NCBI GenBank assembly: GCA_019313025.1
Contig: JAFDCA010000356.1
Location: forward strand, 1 to 5,065
Reading direction: 5' to 3'
DNA: 5,065 bases
Origin: Deltaproteobacteria bacterium
GTDB lineage: Bacteria; Desulfobacterota; Desulfobacteria; Desulfobacterales; UBA11574
Position numbers and translations under genes: made by a program
Shown here: positions 1 to 5,065 of the stretch, in pieces
How positions within the stretch are numbered: the first letter of the stretch is position 1
Layout: each line of letters begins with the position of its first letter
The notes under the pieces: generated by a model
Databases searched by the model: none
What the model was told of the DNA's origin: nothing
What the model saw: only the letters and a program-made list of their open reading frames with translations

Positions 1-401
1 CTGAACGATATTCTAAAAAGCCATGGACATGTTCTCTTTTACGCGCTTTTGTTTGCGAGTTCTTGCAGATCTCAACGAAATTATCCGGCGGATGAAACGG
101 AATGTTATTCTGACAATAGCAATATTATTGAAAATTTAAAGTTCGCAACCTGTACTTATGCTGAAATCTTATGGACATCTCTTGAGCGGGTTGTATTTAC
201 GTGAACGAAGATATTTTCCAACACCATATATTTTCAAAAAAGGCGAAAATATTAACAACACCGATGAAAAACCGATCTGAAAAGTTATCAATATATTGAG
301 CATTTATGTGATTTACCAATTGGATAAAAATGAAAAGTTCTGAAAAGGTTTCTATTTAAGGCAAGAAGGATATTCTCTTAAACATCAAAAAAAATGACTG
401 A
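1..401. other. AT-rich intergenic flank, no confident gene
   Basis: No protein gene can be supported here. The plus-strand frame beginning at base 1 stays open to a TGA at 202-204 (67 codons). It has no in-frame ATG and no recognisable domain, and it runs through a dispersed repeat, so it is more likely chance or a decayed gene tail. After it comes a small AT-rich hairpin, ATATTTTC (228-235) with GAAAATAT (245-252) around a 9-base loop, without a T-run. The short word TGAAAAG occurs three times (278-284, 331-337, 341-347). The right part is the downstream region of folD. Confidence 0.6.
85..120 (+). repeat. 36-bp dispersed direct repeat, copy 1
   Basis: This 36-base stretch begins CCGGCGGATGAAACGG and ends TTATTCTGACAATAGC. 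It matches bases 4832-4867 in the same orientation with a single difference (T at 103 against G at 4850). The match stops abruptly on both sides. The copies lie about 4.7 kb apart and bracket folD and the TRAP operon. The identity is seen directly. That it belongs to a wider genomic repeat family is inference. It lies inside a 67-codon open frame, but the equivalent frame at the second copy is stopped close by on both sides, which argues against a coding reason for the conservation. Confidence 0.85.
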
Positions 402-446
402 ATTCAGAATAACGGGGAAAGAGGGTCTGTCCCCGTTATTCTGAAT
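387..446 (-). terminator. Rho-independent terminator of folD
   Basis: A perfect 17-bp inverted repeat (402-418 with 430-446) with an 11-base loop starts 7 bases beyond the folD stop codon. Read in the folD direction, the stem is followed by 7 bases and then eight consecutive T (387-394 on the plus strand are A). Position and stem strength make termination of folD the best reading. The 7-base gap before the T-run is longer than in textbook terminators. The stem also shares words with the intergenic repeats of this window (GTTATTCTGA, AATAACGG), so it may be a repeat element that now serves as a terminator. Confidence 0.75.
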
Positions 447-453
447 GATCGGA

Positions 454-1362
454 TTAGGCGATTCCAAGTCTGAATTTAAGGGATTTGAGCGTATTTTTCA
501 TTAGCATGGTAATGGTCATGGGGCCGACACCGCCCGGCACCGGGGTAATGTAACCGGCAATCTCCTTGGCAGCATCAAAGTCGACATCTCCACTTAGAAT
601 AGCGATCTTTTTGCCGGTCTTCTCACTGATCTTTTCCCCGACCCTATTGACACCAACATCAATTACACACGAGCCCGGCTTAATCCACTCAGGTTTTACC
701 AAACCCGGAACACCAGCAGCCACAATCAGAATATCTGCACGTCTACAATGGGCGGCCAGGTCTTTTGTTCCGGTATGTACGATCGTAACCGTTGAATTGG
801 CGCCGACGCCTTTCTGGAGCATCATGTTGGCAATGGGTTTGCCCACAATATTTGAACGACCGACCACCACAACCTCAGCCCCCTTTGTTTCAACGCCGGA
901 TCGAACAATCATCTCCTGTATACCCGCAGGCGTACAGGGCGGAAATTTGACCTCATCGCCGCCAATCATGAGACGTCCCACGTTGACCGGGTGGAATCCA
1001 TCCACATCTTTGTCAGGATCGATGGCGTTTAAGACCTTTTTATCATCAACATGCTTGGGAAGTGGTAACTGGACAAGTATGCCATGAATCGAATCATCCT
1101 TGTTGTATTTGTCAACTAGACCCAGAAGCGCCTCTTCGGAAAGATCTGCTGGCTGAGTATCCTGAATTTCAGTGAAACCCAGCTGTTTAGCGGTTTTTAT
1201 TTTTGCTGTTACATAGGAAATGGAGGCGGGATCTTCTCCAACCAGAATGGTTACAAGGCCGGGAACAACACCATGTTTTTCTTTAATCTCTTTTACATCG
1301 GCTTCAATCTCTTTAAGAATCTCGTCCCTGATTACTGTACCTTTAATAAGTTTAGCTGCCAT
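454..1362 (-). CDS. folD: FolD, methylene-THF dehydrogenase/cyclohydrolase
   Basis: This bifunctional cytoplasmic enzyme oxidises 5,10-methylene-tetrahydrofolate with NADP+ to the methenyl form and hydrolyses that to 10-formyl-tetrahydrofolate. In anaerobes with the Wood-Ljungdahl pathway it also runs the other way in the methyl branch. The protein is 302 aa, a normal length for the family. Numbered from the ATG at 1362, the catalytic Tyr50 and Lys54 lie in SYVTAK, Gln98 in LVQLPLP and Asp121 in DVDGFHP. The Rossmann NADP site is GRSNIVGKP (168-176); its Arg169 is the residue expected to contact the 2'-phosphate. The signature PGGVGPMT is at 276-283. A TTG two codons upstream (1368) also opens the frame, but GGAG at 1370-1373 lies 7 bases from the ATG and only 1 from the TTG, so I chose the ATG. 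The gene is monocistronic here, divergent from the TRAP operon, and followed by its own terminator. It appears intact. Confidence 0.97.
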   Translation of the reverse strand: MAAKLIKGTVIRDEILKEIEADVKEIKEKHGVVPGLVTILVGEDPASISYVTAKIKTAKQLGFTEIQDTQPADLSEEALLGLVDKYNKDDSIHGILVQLPLPKHVDDKKVLNAIDPDKDVDGFHPVNVGRLMIGGDEVKFPPCTPAGIQEMIVRSGVETKGAEVVVVGRSNIVGKPIANMMLQKGVGANSTVTIVHTGTKDLAAHCRRADILIVAAGVPGLVKPEWIKPGSCVIDVGVNRVGEKISEKTGKKIAILSGDVDFDAAKEIAGYITPVPGGVGPMTITMLMKNTLKSLKFRLGIA

Positions 1363-1369
1363 TTTCAAT

Positions 1370-1376
1370 CTCCTTT
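1370..1376 (-). promoter_or_regulatory. Ribosome binding site of folD
   Basis: On the minus strand this reads AAAGGAG. It ends 7 bases before the ATG at 1362 and only 1 base before the in-frame TTG at 1368. The spacing decides the folD start in favour of the ATG. Confidence 0.85.
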
Positions 1377-1534
1377 CACCAAAAGTTAAAAATTTTGATT
1401 CAGACCTTTTATTTATTCGGCTTCCGTTTTTTGTGGTTTAATGTGTTAATGAATGCTTAGAAATTCTTTTTCGTGCGGTTTTGAATTCATAAATACAAAA
1501 GCTAAAGGAATGACGAATAATGCAACGACACGTT

Positions 1535-1563
1535 TTATTAATCTAATAATATCGTAATGTCAA
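1535..1563 (-). promoter_or_regulatory. Candidate sigma-70 promoter for folD
   Basis: On the minus strand a perfect -35 hexamer TTGACA (1563-1558) is followed, after exactly 17 bases, by TAATAA (1540-1535) as a fair -10. Transcription would start near 1527 and give a leader of roughly 165 bases. The -10 half lies in the small palindrome TTATTA-ATC-TAATAA (1535-1549), which could be an operator or simply AT-rich sequence. This rests on pattern matching only. Confidence 0.5.
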
Positions 1564-1582
1564 GAAGTCTCGTCATTTGATG

Positions 1583-1611
1583 TTGATATAAGGCATCCCG
1601 CTTCTTACAGA
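1583..1611 (+). promoter_or_regulatory. Weak candidate promoter for the TRAP operon
   Basis: TTGATA (1583-1588), 17 bases, then TACAGA (1606-1611) gives a plausible but poor -10. An alternative is TTGTCT (1645-1650), 17 bases, then TATCGG (1668-1673), closer to the gene. The region is so AT-rich that neither can be preferred with assurance. The operon promoter should lie on this side of dctP, but its exact place is not settled by sequence. Confidence 0.25.
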
Positions 1612-1735
1612 AAAACCATCATATCTGAGAAATCAAATTTTTTATTGTCTTATTTTTCATTTTATTATATCGGATTTCAATAATTTGTAAGAAATTTCCT
1701 TATTAATTTTTACTTTACCACCCATATTACCATTT

Positions 1736-1745
1736 AAAAAGGAGG
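1736..1745 (+). promoter_or_regulatory. Strong ribosome binding site of dctP
   Basis: AAAAAGGAGG is a near-full match to the anti-Shine-Dalgarno sequence. It lies 8 bases before the ATG at 1754 and 5 before the adjoining GTG at 1751. The spacing slightly favours the ATG. Its strength fits a binding protein that must be made in excess over its membrane partners. Confidence 0.85.
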
Positions 1746-1753
1746 AAACGGTG

Positions 1754-2764
1754 ATGATCAAAAGAATCTCTATGTTTTTCTATGCCGTTGTTCTTGGTAT
1801 AGCCTTGACAGCGACAAGCGCCTTCAGTGCGGGAGCAAAACCAACCAAACTAACCTTCAGCATTTTTTTTCCACCGACCCATGGTCAGACAAAAGCGGCT
1901 ATGGACTGGGCAAAAGAAATTGAAAAACGCACGGAAAATAAGATCCAGATTAGTATTTTCGCAGGTGGAACCCTTACAAAAGCACCTCAATGCTATAGCG
2001 GCACGGTAGAGGGAATATCGGATTTGGGCTTCAGCCTTTTTGCCTATACTCGTGGGCGTTTTCCGGTCATGGCCGCAGTTGACCTTCCCATGGGTTATCC
2101 CAATGGAAAAGTGGCCAGCAGGGTGGCTCAAGAGTTTGCAAAAACTTTTAATCCCAAAGAGCTAAGTGATGTAAAAGTGCTTTACCTTCATGCCCATGGT
2201 CCAGGGCTTTTGCATACCAAGAAACCAGTTAAGACACTGGAAGATTTGAAAGGCATGAAGATCAGGGCCACGGGTTTGAGTGCCAAGATTGTAGAAGCGC
2301 TTGGCGGAGTACCTGTTGCGATGCCCCAAGGTGGGACCTATGAAGCCCTTAAAAAGGGAGTTGTCGAAGGGACGTTTGGCCCCATGGAAGTTTTGAAGGG
2401 ATGGAAACAGGCAGAAGTTATCAAATACACAACTGAATGTTACAGCGTTGGCTACACGACCACCTTTTTTATTGTAATGAATCTCGATAAGTGGAATGCA
2501 CTTCCAGATAATATAAAGAAAGTTTTCGATGAGGTTAGTGATAAATACACCGATGTTCACGGTAATGTTTGGGACAGCACTGATCAAGAAGGCAGAACAT
2601 ATACTCAAAGTCTTGGCAACGAAATCATACCACTGTCTGACGAAGAAAGTGCCAGATGGCGAAAAGCTGTTGAACCGGTCATTAACGACTATATTGCAAA
2701 TACTCCCGACGGGGACAAGCACGTCAAGAAAATAAAAGAGTTGATGGAAATACATTCAAAATAG
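1754..2764 (+). CDS. dctP: TRAP transporter periplasmic solute-binding protein (DctP family)
   Basis: This is the periplasmic receptor of a TRAP transporter; it binds a substrate, usually a carboxylate, and delivers it to DctQM. The start is ATG 1754; GTG 1751 in the same frame adds one residue. The product is 336 aa, typical of the family. Residues 1-28 form a Sec signal peptide: basic MIKR, a hydrophobic stretch, and likely cleavage after AGA near 26-28. The mature part opens with a beta strand (LTFSIFF) followed by HGQTKAAMDWAKEIEKRT and the FAGGTL segment. LKGMKIR (165-171) carries the conserved arginine that in characterised family members binds the substrate carboxylate. PQGGTYEALKKGVVEG (191-206) is the conserved P-x-x-x-x-Y-x-A-L-x-x-G-x-x-x-G segment. 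It contains only two cysteines, both followed by tyrosine (Cys80, Cys229); whether they pair is unknown. It is first in the operon. The substrate cannot be told from sequence, so dctP denotes family, not dicarboxylate specificity. Confidence 0.95.
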   Translation: MIKRISMFFYAVVLGIALTATSAFSAGAKPTKLTFSIFFPPTHGQTKAAMDWAKEIEKRTENKIQISIFAGGTLTKAPQCYSGTVEGISDLGFSLFAYTRGRFPVMAAVDLPMGYPNGKVASRVAQEFAKTFNPKELSDVKVLYLHAHGPGLLHTKKPVKTLEDLKGMKIRATGLSAKIVEALGGVPVAMPQGGTYEALKKGVVEGTFGPMEVLKGWKQAEVIKYTTECYSVGYTTTFFIVMNLDKWNALPDNIKKVFDEVSDKYTDVHGNVWDSTDQEGRTYTQSLGNEIIPLSDEESARWRKAVEPVINDYIANTPDGDKHVKKIKELMEIHSK

Positions 2765-2778
2765 GATGATGAACTTCT

Positions 2779-2823
2779 GGGTTGTTCTGGCAAGACATAA
2801 ATTGCCATGGACAACCCTTTTTT
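2779..2823 (+). terminator. Intra-operon terminator/attenuator after dctP
   Basis: The stem GGGTTGT (2779-2785) with ACAACCC (2811-2817) continues through a U-G and a C-G pair, skips one bulged T (2808), and carries on as TGGCAA (2788-2793) with TTGCCA (2802-2807), closing on an 8-base loop. Six T follow at once (2818-2823). This has the form of an intrinsic terminator. It lies 14 bases after the dctP stop and 43 bases before the dctQ start. Partial read-through would produce abundant dctP mRNA and less dctQM mRNA; a 3' stabilising role for dctP mRNA is also possible. It also argues against any dctQ start inside the hairpin, such as the in-frame TTG at 2782. Confidence 0.85.
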
Positions 2824-2865
2824 ATTGTTTGTGTTTTCAAGTCGTTACCATTTAATATAAACAAA

Positions 2866-3351
2866 ATGCACATTTTTGAAAAATTGGGCCACATCCTGGC
2901 CAAAAAAATGTACTGGATAGCAGGGGCGGCCATTGTTGCCATGATGCTGCTTACCTGTGCTGATGTTGTTTTGCGCTATTTTCGCAGGCCGATTCCCGGC
3001 ACTTATGAATTGGTCTGCTTTCTGGGAGCCGTAGCCGTTTCATTTGCTATGGCCCATACATCCATTGAAAAAGGACATGTATCGGTGAGTTTTATCGTCA
3101 CTCTTTTTCCCTCAAAGCTTCAAAGGCTCATTGAATGTATGACCAGCTGTTTCGGCTTGTTTCTTTTTGCACTCATTGCGTGGCAATCCATGGTTTATGC
3201 AAATGATCTTTACGCTTCGCGAGAGGTTTCGCTAACATTAGAACTACCCTTTTATCCATTTGTATATGGAATCGGTTTTTCTGCGGCAGTTGTCTGTTTG
3301 ATACTTTTATCTGATTTAATTAAAAATGCTTTGAAAATCTTGGAGAAATGA
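2866..3351 (+). CDS. dctQ: TRAP transporter small permease subunit (DctQ family)
   Basis: This inner-membrane protein pairs with DctM to form the TRAP permease. It is 161 aa from the ATG at 2866, normal for the family. Four hydrophobic helices are visible at about residues 15-36, 47-66, 92-112 and 131-150. Family features are the helix-1 end CADVVLRYF (Asp33, Arg37), the short PIPGTYEL connector leading into helix 2 (Gly45, Glu48), IEKGHVSV after helix 2, and LELP (125-128) before helix 4. The frame stays open upstream to a TTG at 2782, but that start would lie inside the terminator hairpin and add an untypical tail. No good Shine-Dalgarno sequence precedes 2866; the next in-frame ATG (2908) would cut into the region before helix 1 and has no better site. 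Its last bases overlap dctM as ATGA. dctQ here means the family, not a proven substrate. Confidence 0.92.
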   Translation: MHIFEKLGHILAKKMYWIAGAAIVAMMLLTCADVVLRYFRRPIPGTYELVCFLGAVAVSFAMAHTSIEKGHVSVSFIVTLFPSKLQRLIECMTSCFGLFLFALIAWQSMVYANDLYASREVSLTLELPFYPFVYGIGFSAAVVCLILLSDLIKNALKILEK

Positions 3352-4649
3352 GCCTGTCAACTATTGGAATCATTGGGATAGTCGTTTTGGTTATCCTTTT
3401 GTACTCGAAAATGCCTGTGGGTTTTGCAATGGGTTTTTTGGGACTTATTGGATTCAGCTATGTGGTGAATTTTAATGCAGGATTGAATCTTTTGGCCAGG
3501 GATGTCTGGGATGTGTTCTCTTCCTATAATTTGACGGTTATTCCACTTTTCGTGTTTATGGGCCAAATTGCCTTTCATGCCGGTATCAGCCGAAGGTTGT
3601 ATGATTCAGCCTATGTGCTGCTGGGCCATCGACGCGGGGGGCTGGCCATGACAACCGTTGGTGCCTGCGCCGGTTTCTCAGCCATATGTGGTTCGACCAA
3701 CGCAACAGCAGCCACCATGGCCACCGTCGCCCTTCCTGAAATGAAACGATATGGGTACGATATGGGCCTTGCCACAGGTACCGTGGCTGCGGCCGGAAGT
3801 CTGGGTATTCTCATACCTCCCAGTGTAATCTTCATCGTCTACGGCATTCTTACCGAGCAGTCCATTGGAAAACTTTTTGCAGCCGGTATTCTGCCTGGTA
3901 TTCTCCTTTGCCTTCTTTTTATCCTGACCATTCATCTGCGTGTTATGAAAAACCCATCTCTGGCACCCCCGGGTCCCAAGAGCAGTATTCGGGAGAAATT
4001 CAGGTCGTTTGCCGGTATACTCGAAACCATGATATTGTTTGCACTGGTCATGGGCGGAATTTTTTTTGGGCTGTTCACACCCACCGAAGCTGCGGCAATC
4101 GGGGCTTTTATGACCCTTCTCATTGCCGTAATCAGGGGACAACTCTACTGGAAAGAGTTTGTTCAATCTCTTGCAGATACAACTAAAATCAGTTGCATGA
4201 TCATGGTGATCGTCACAGGTGCCGTGATATTCGGCCATTTTATGGCCATTACCCGGATACCTTATATGCTTGCAGATTATGTCAGTTCTCTGCCACTTCC
4301 GCCACATGCGATTATTGGCGTGATCATCTTGGTCTATCTTATCGGGGGTTGTTTTATGGATGCACTGGCAATGATCATGCTGACAATTCCGATATTTTTT
4401 CCGGTGGTACAGACCCTTGGGTTTGATCCGATCTGGTTCGGTGTGGTCATTGTTCTCATCACCGAAATGGGTGTCATTACGCCGCCTGTGGGTATAAATG
4501 TCTATGTGGTCTATGGGGTGGCAAGGGACGTACCACTTGAGAAGATATTCAAGGGAGTATTCCCTATGCTCATTTCTTTAATTGTGTGCAATCTGCTTCT
4601 CATTTTGTTTCCCCAGATTGCCCTCTGGCTGCCGGGGCTGATGCGATGA
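3348..4649 (+). CDS. dctM: TRAP transporter large permease subunit (DctM family)
   Basis: This is the large inner-membrane subunit that carries the substrate pathway. Related TRAP systems use a sodium gradient and move substrate by an elevator mechanism. The product is 433 aa, close to the usual 425-435, and hydrophobic throughout with about a dozen membrane segments. Conserved stretches are PLFVFMGQIAFHAGIS (66-81), the hairpin motif CGSTNATAATM (114-124) followed by ALPEM, GILIPPS (153-159), FTPTEAAAIGA (243-253), GCFMDALAMIML (334-345, Asp338) and the second hairpin motif ITPPVGIN (377-384). The near-symmetrical pairing of the two motif sets reflects the internal repeat of the family. The ATG overlaps the dctQ stop as ATGA, with GGAG at 3342-3345 just before it, so translation is probably coupled. 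It is the last gene of the operon; no strong terminator follows. It is intact, with no missing block. Confidence 0.97.
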   Translation: MSLSTIGIIGIVVLVILLYSKMPVGFAMGFLGLIGFSYVVNFNAGLNLLARDVWDVFSSYNLTVIPLFVFMGQIAFHAGISRRLYDSAYVLLGHRRGGLAMTTVGACAGFSAICGSTNATAATMATVALPEMKRYGYDMGLATGTVAAAGSLGILIPPSVIFIVYGILTEQSIGKLFAAGILPGILLCLLFILTIHLRVMKNPSLAPPGPKSSIREKFRSFAGILETMILFALVMGGIFFGLFTPTEAAAIGAFMTLLIAVIRGQLYWKEFVQSLADTTKISCMIMVIVTGAVIFGHFMAITRIPYMLADYVSSLPLPPHAIIGVIILVYLIGGCFMDALAMIMLTIPIFFPVVQTLGFDPIWFGVVIVLITEMGVITPPVGINVYVVYGVARDVPLEKIFKGVFPMLISLIVCNLLLILFPQIALWLPGLMR

Positions 4650-4662
4650 AATAAACCTAATT

Positions 4663-4737
4663 GAATTGGTAGAATGGTCAAATGGTTAAGTCGTTAAATT
4701 GTGAGGATGGTTAAGATCGTGTAGATCGTTCTATTGT
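4663..4737 (+). repeat. Degenerate 8-9 bp tandem repeat
   Basis: Units of the form NNAA-T-(G/C/T)-G-T follow one another: AGAATGGT, CAAATGGT, TAAGTCGT, TAAATTGT, GAGGATGGT, TAAGATCGT, GTAGATCGT, TCTATTGT. The terminal T of each unit falls at 4670, 4678, 4686, 4694, 4702, 4711, 4720, 4729 and 4737, that is, at steps of 8 then 9. Longer words recur within it, such as ATGGTTAAG (4682-4690 and 4707-4715) and AGATCGT (4714-4720 and 4723-4729). It begins right after the dctM stop. Its role is unknown. Confidence 0.6.
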
Positions 4738-4831
4738 TTGAACAAGGAACCCGAAACCGCTCGTTTTAGGTTATAGCAGTTGCCAAAAATATGTTCCGAT
4801 TGAATGAATAACGGTCACGATTTACCGTAAG

Positions 4832-4867
4832 CCGGCGGATGAAACGGAAGGTTATTCTGACAATAGC
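4832..4867 (+). repeat. 36-bp dispersed direct repeat, copy 2
   Basis: Bases here match 85-120 at 35 of 36 positions in the same orientation. Just to the left are a small hairpin, ACGGT (4811-4815) with ACCGT (4824-4828), and GAATAAC (4806-4812), which is complementary to GTTATTC (4851-4857) inside the repeat. This copy could therefore fold into a larger structure than copy 1, whose left flank lacks these bases. Confidence 0.85.
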
Positions 4868-5053
4868 TATAAACCAGTGTCTATCCATAAATGTTGATTT
4901 TTGTTCAAGATCTCCCGCTGGAAATAACGGGATAAAAAGGCATGAAAAAAATTACCACAGGCTAACAATTAATATTCCTGTGATTATTTATTGACCCTAA
5001 CGCAGAAATTGGGCAAAAAGACCAATTATGGATGGATGCTAAACTAAACAGGG

Positions 5054-5059
5054 AAAGGA
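5054..5059 (+). promoter_or_regulatory. Possible ribosome binding site of a gene beyond the window
   Basis: AAAGGA lies 6 bases before the right edge. If a start codon begins at or just after the edge, this would be its Shine-Dalgarno sequence. Nothing inside the window confirms that gene. Confidence 0.3.
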
Positions 5060-5065
5060 ATTACC

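Larger units (their letters stand above)
1363..1753. other. Divergent folD / TRAP operon intergenic region
   Basis: These 391 bases carry the control regions of two divergent units. I see folD's ribosome binding site, one fairly good minus-strand promoter candidate, weaker plus-strand candidates, and dctP's ribosome binding site. An 8-bp inverted repeat (AATGACGA 1509-1516, TCGTCATT 1570-1577) lies on either side of the folD promoter candidate. In a stretch this long and AT-rich that is roughly what chance would give. I found no riboswitch-like fold, no sigma-54 site of the GG-N10-GC type, and no small gene. Confidence 0.7.
4650..5065. other. Non-coding tail after dctM with repeats
   Basis: No gene is supported in these 416 bases on either strand. 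They hold a degenerate short tandem repeat (4663-4737) and the second copy of the 36-bp repeat (4832-4867). Weak hairpins are TCCCG/CGGGA (4913-4917, 4928-4932), CACAGG/CCTGTG (4956-4961, 4977-4982) and AATTGG/CCAATT (5007-5012, 5022-5027). None is followed by a proper T-run, so the end of the TRAP transcript is not marked by a clear intrinsic terminator. A ribosome-binding-like sequence closes the window. Confidence 0.65.

Noticed and set aside
566..1087. A 173-codon plus-strand open frame opposite folD
   Set aside because: It lies wholly antisense to a confidently recognised gene, has no plausible domain, and is explained by folD codon usage.
1509..1577. AATGACGA / TCGTCATT inverted repeat flanking the folD promoter candidate as an operator
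   Set aside because: Eight-base inverted pairs at free spacing are expected about once by chance in 400 AT-rich bases, and the gap of 53 bases fits no usual operator layout.
2162..2755. A 197-codon minus-strand open frame opposite dctP
   Set aside because: It is antisense to a clear solute-binding protein gene and resembles no known protein.
2788..2806. A sigma-54 promoter (TGGCA...TTGCC) upstream of dctQ
   Set aside because: The spacing between the GG and GC elements is 13 rather than 10 bases, and these bases are already accounted for as the arms of the terminator hairpin.
2782..2865. A longer dctQ starting at TTG 2782
   Set aside because: The start would fall inside the terminator hairpin, lacks a ribosome binding site, and would add 28 residues not typical of the family.
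3678..4307. A 209-codon minus-strand open frame opposite dctM
   Set aside because: It is antisense to dctM, rich in His, Cys and Gly in no ordered pattern, and has no recognisable family; it is a shadow frame.
4913..4932. TCCCG/CGGGA hairpin as the terminator of the TRAP operon
   Set aside because: The stem has only 5 bp, a 10-base loop and no T-run after it, and it lies over 260 bases beyond the dctM stop.

Overview
The window looks like an ordinary piece of chromosome from an anaerobic, moderately AT-rich Gram-negative bacterium. From memory of similar FolD and TRAP proteins, and of intergenic repeats of this style, I favour a sulfate-reducing Desulfobacterota (Desulfobacterales-like) host. 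That is an impression, not a search result. There are four confident protein genes. I see no tRNA, rRNA, CRISPR array or complete mobile element.

Layout, left to right. Bases 1-401 are AT-rich and hold no convincing gene. They contain one copy of a 36-bp dispersed repeat (85-120). A strong 17-bp hairpin with an oligo-T stretch on the minus strand (387-446) ends folD. folD (454-1362, minus strand) encodes the bifunctional methylene-tetrahydrofolate dehydrogenase/cyclohydrolase. A divergent spacer of about 390 bp (1363-1753) separates it from a plus-strand operon. That operon encodes a complete three-part TRAP (tripartite ATP-independent periplasmic) transporter: the periplasmic binding protein (dctP type, 1754-2764), the small membrane subunit (dctQ type, 2866-3351) and the large membrane subunit (dctM type, 3348-4649). 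Bases 4650-5065 are again non-coding. They hold a degenerate 8-9 bp tandem repeat, the second copy of the 36-bp repeat in the same orientation, several weak hairpins, and a possible ribosome binding site at the very end.

How the parts work together. The binding protein captures a substrate, probably an organic acid, in the periplasm and hands it to the DctQM membrane complex, which imports it using an ion gradient. The substrate cannot be named from this sequence. An intrinsic-terminator-like hairpin sits between dctP and dctQ and would give more binding protein than membrane subunits. dctQ and dctM overlap by ATGA and are probably translationally coupled. folD belongs to one-carbon folate metabolism and is divergent from the transporter; nothing here ties the two functions together.

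I found no sign of a previously undescribed system. The points most worth a second look are the hairpin inside the operon, the near-identical 36-bp direct repeats that bracket the whole gene block, and short sequence words shared among the intergenic elements.
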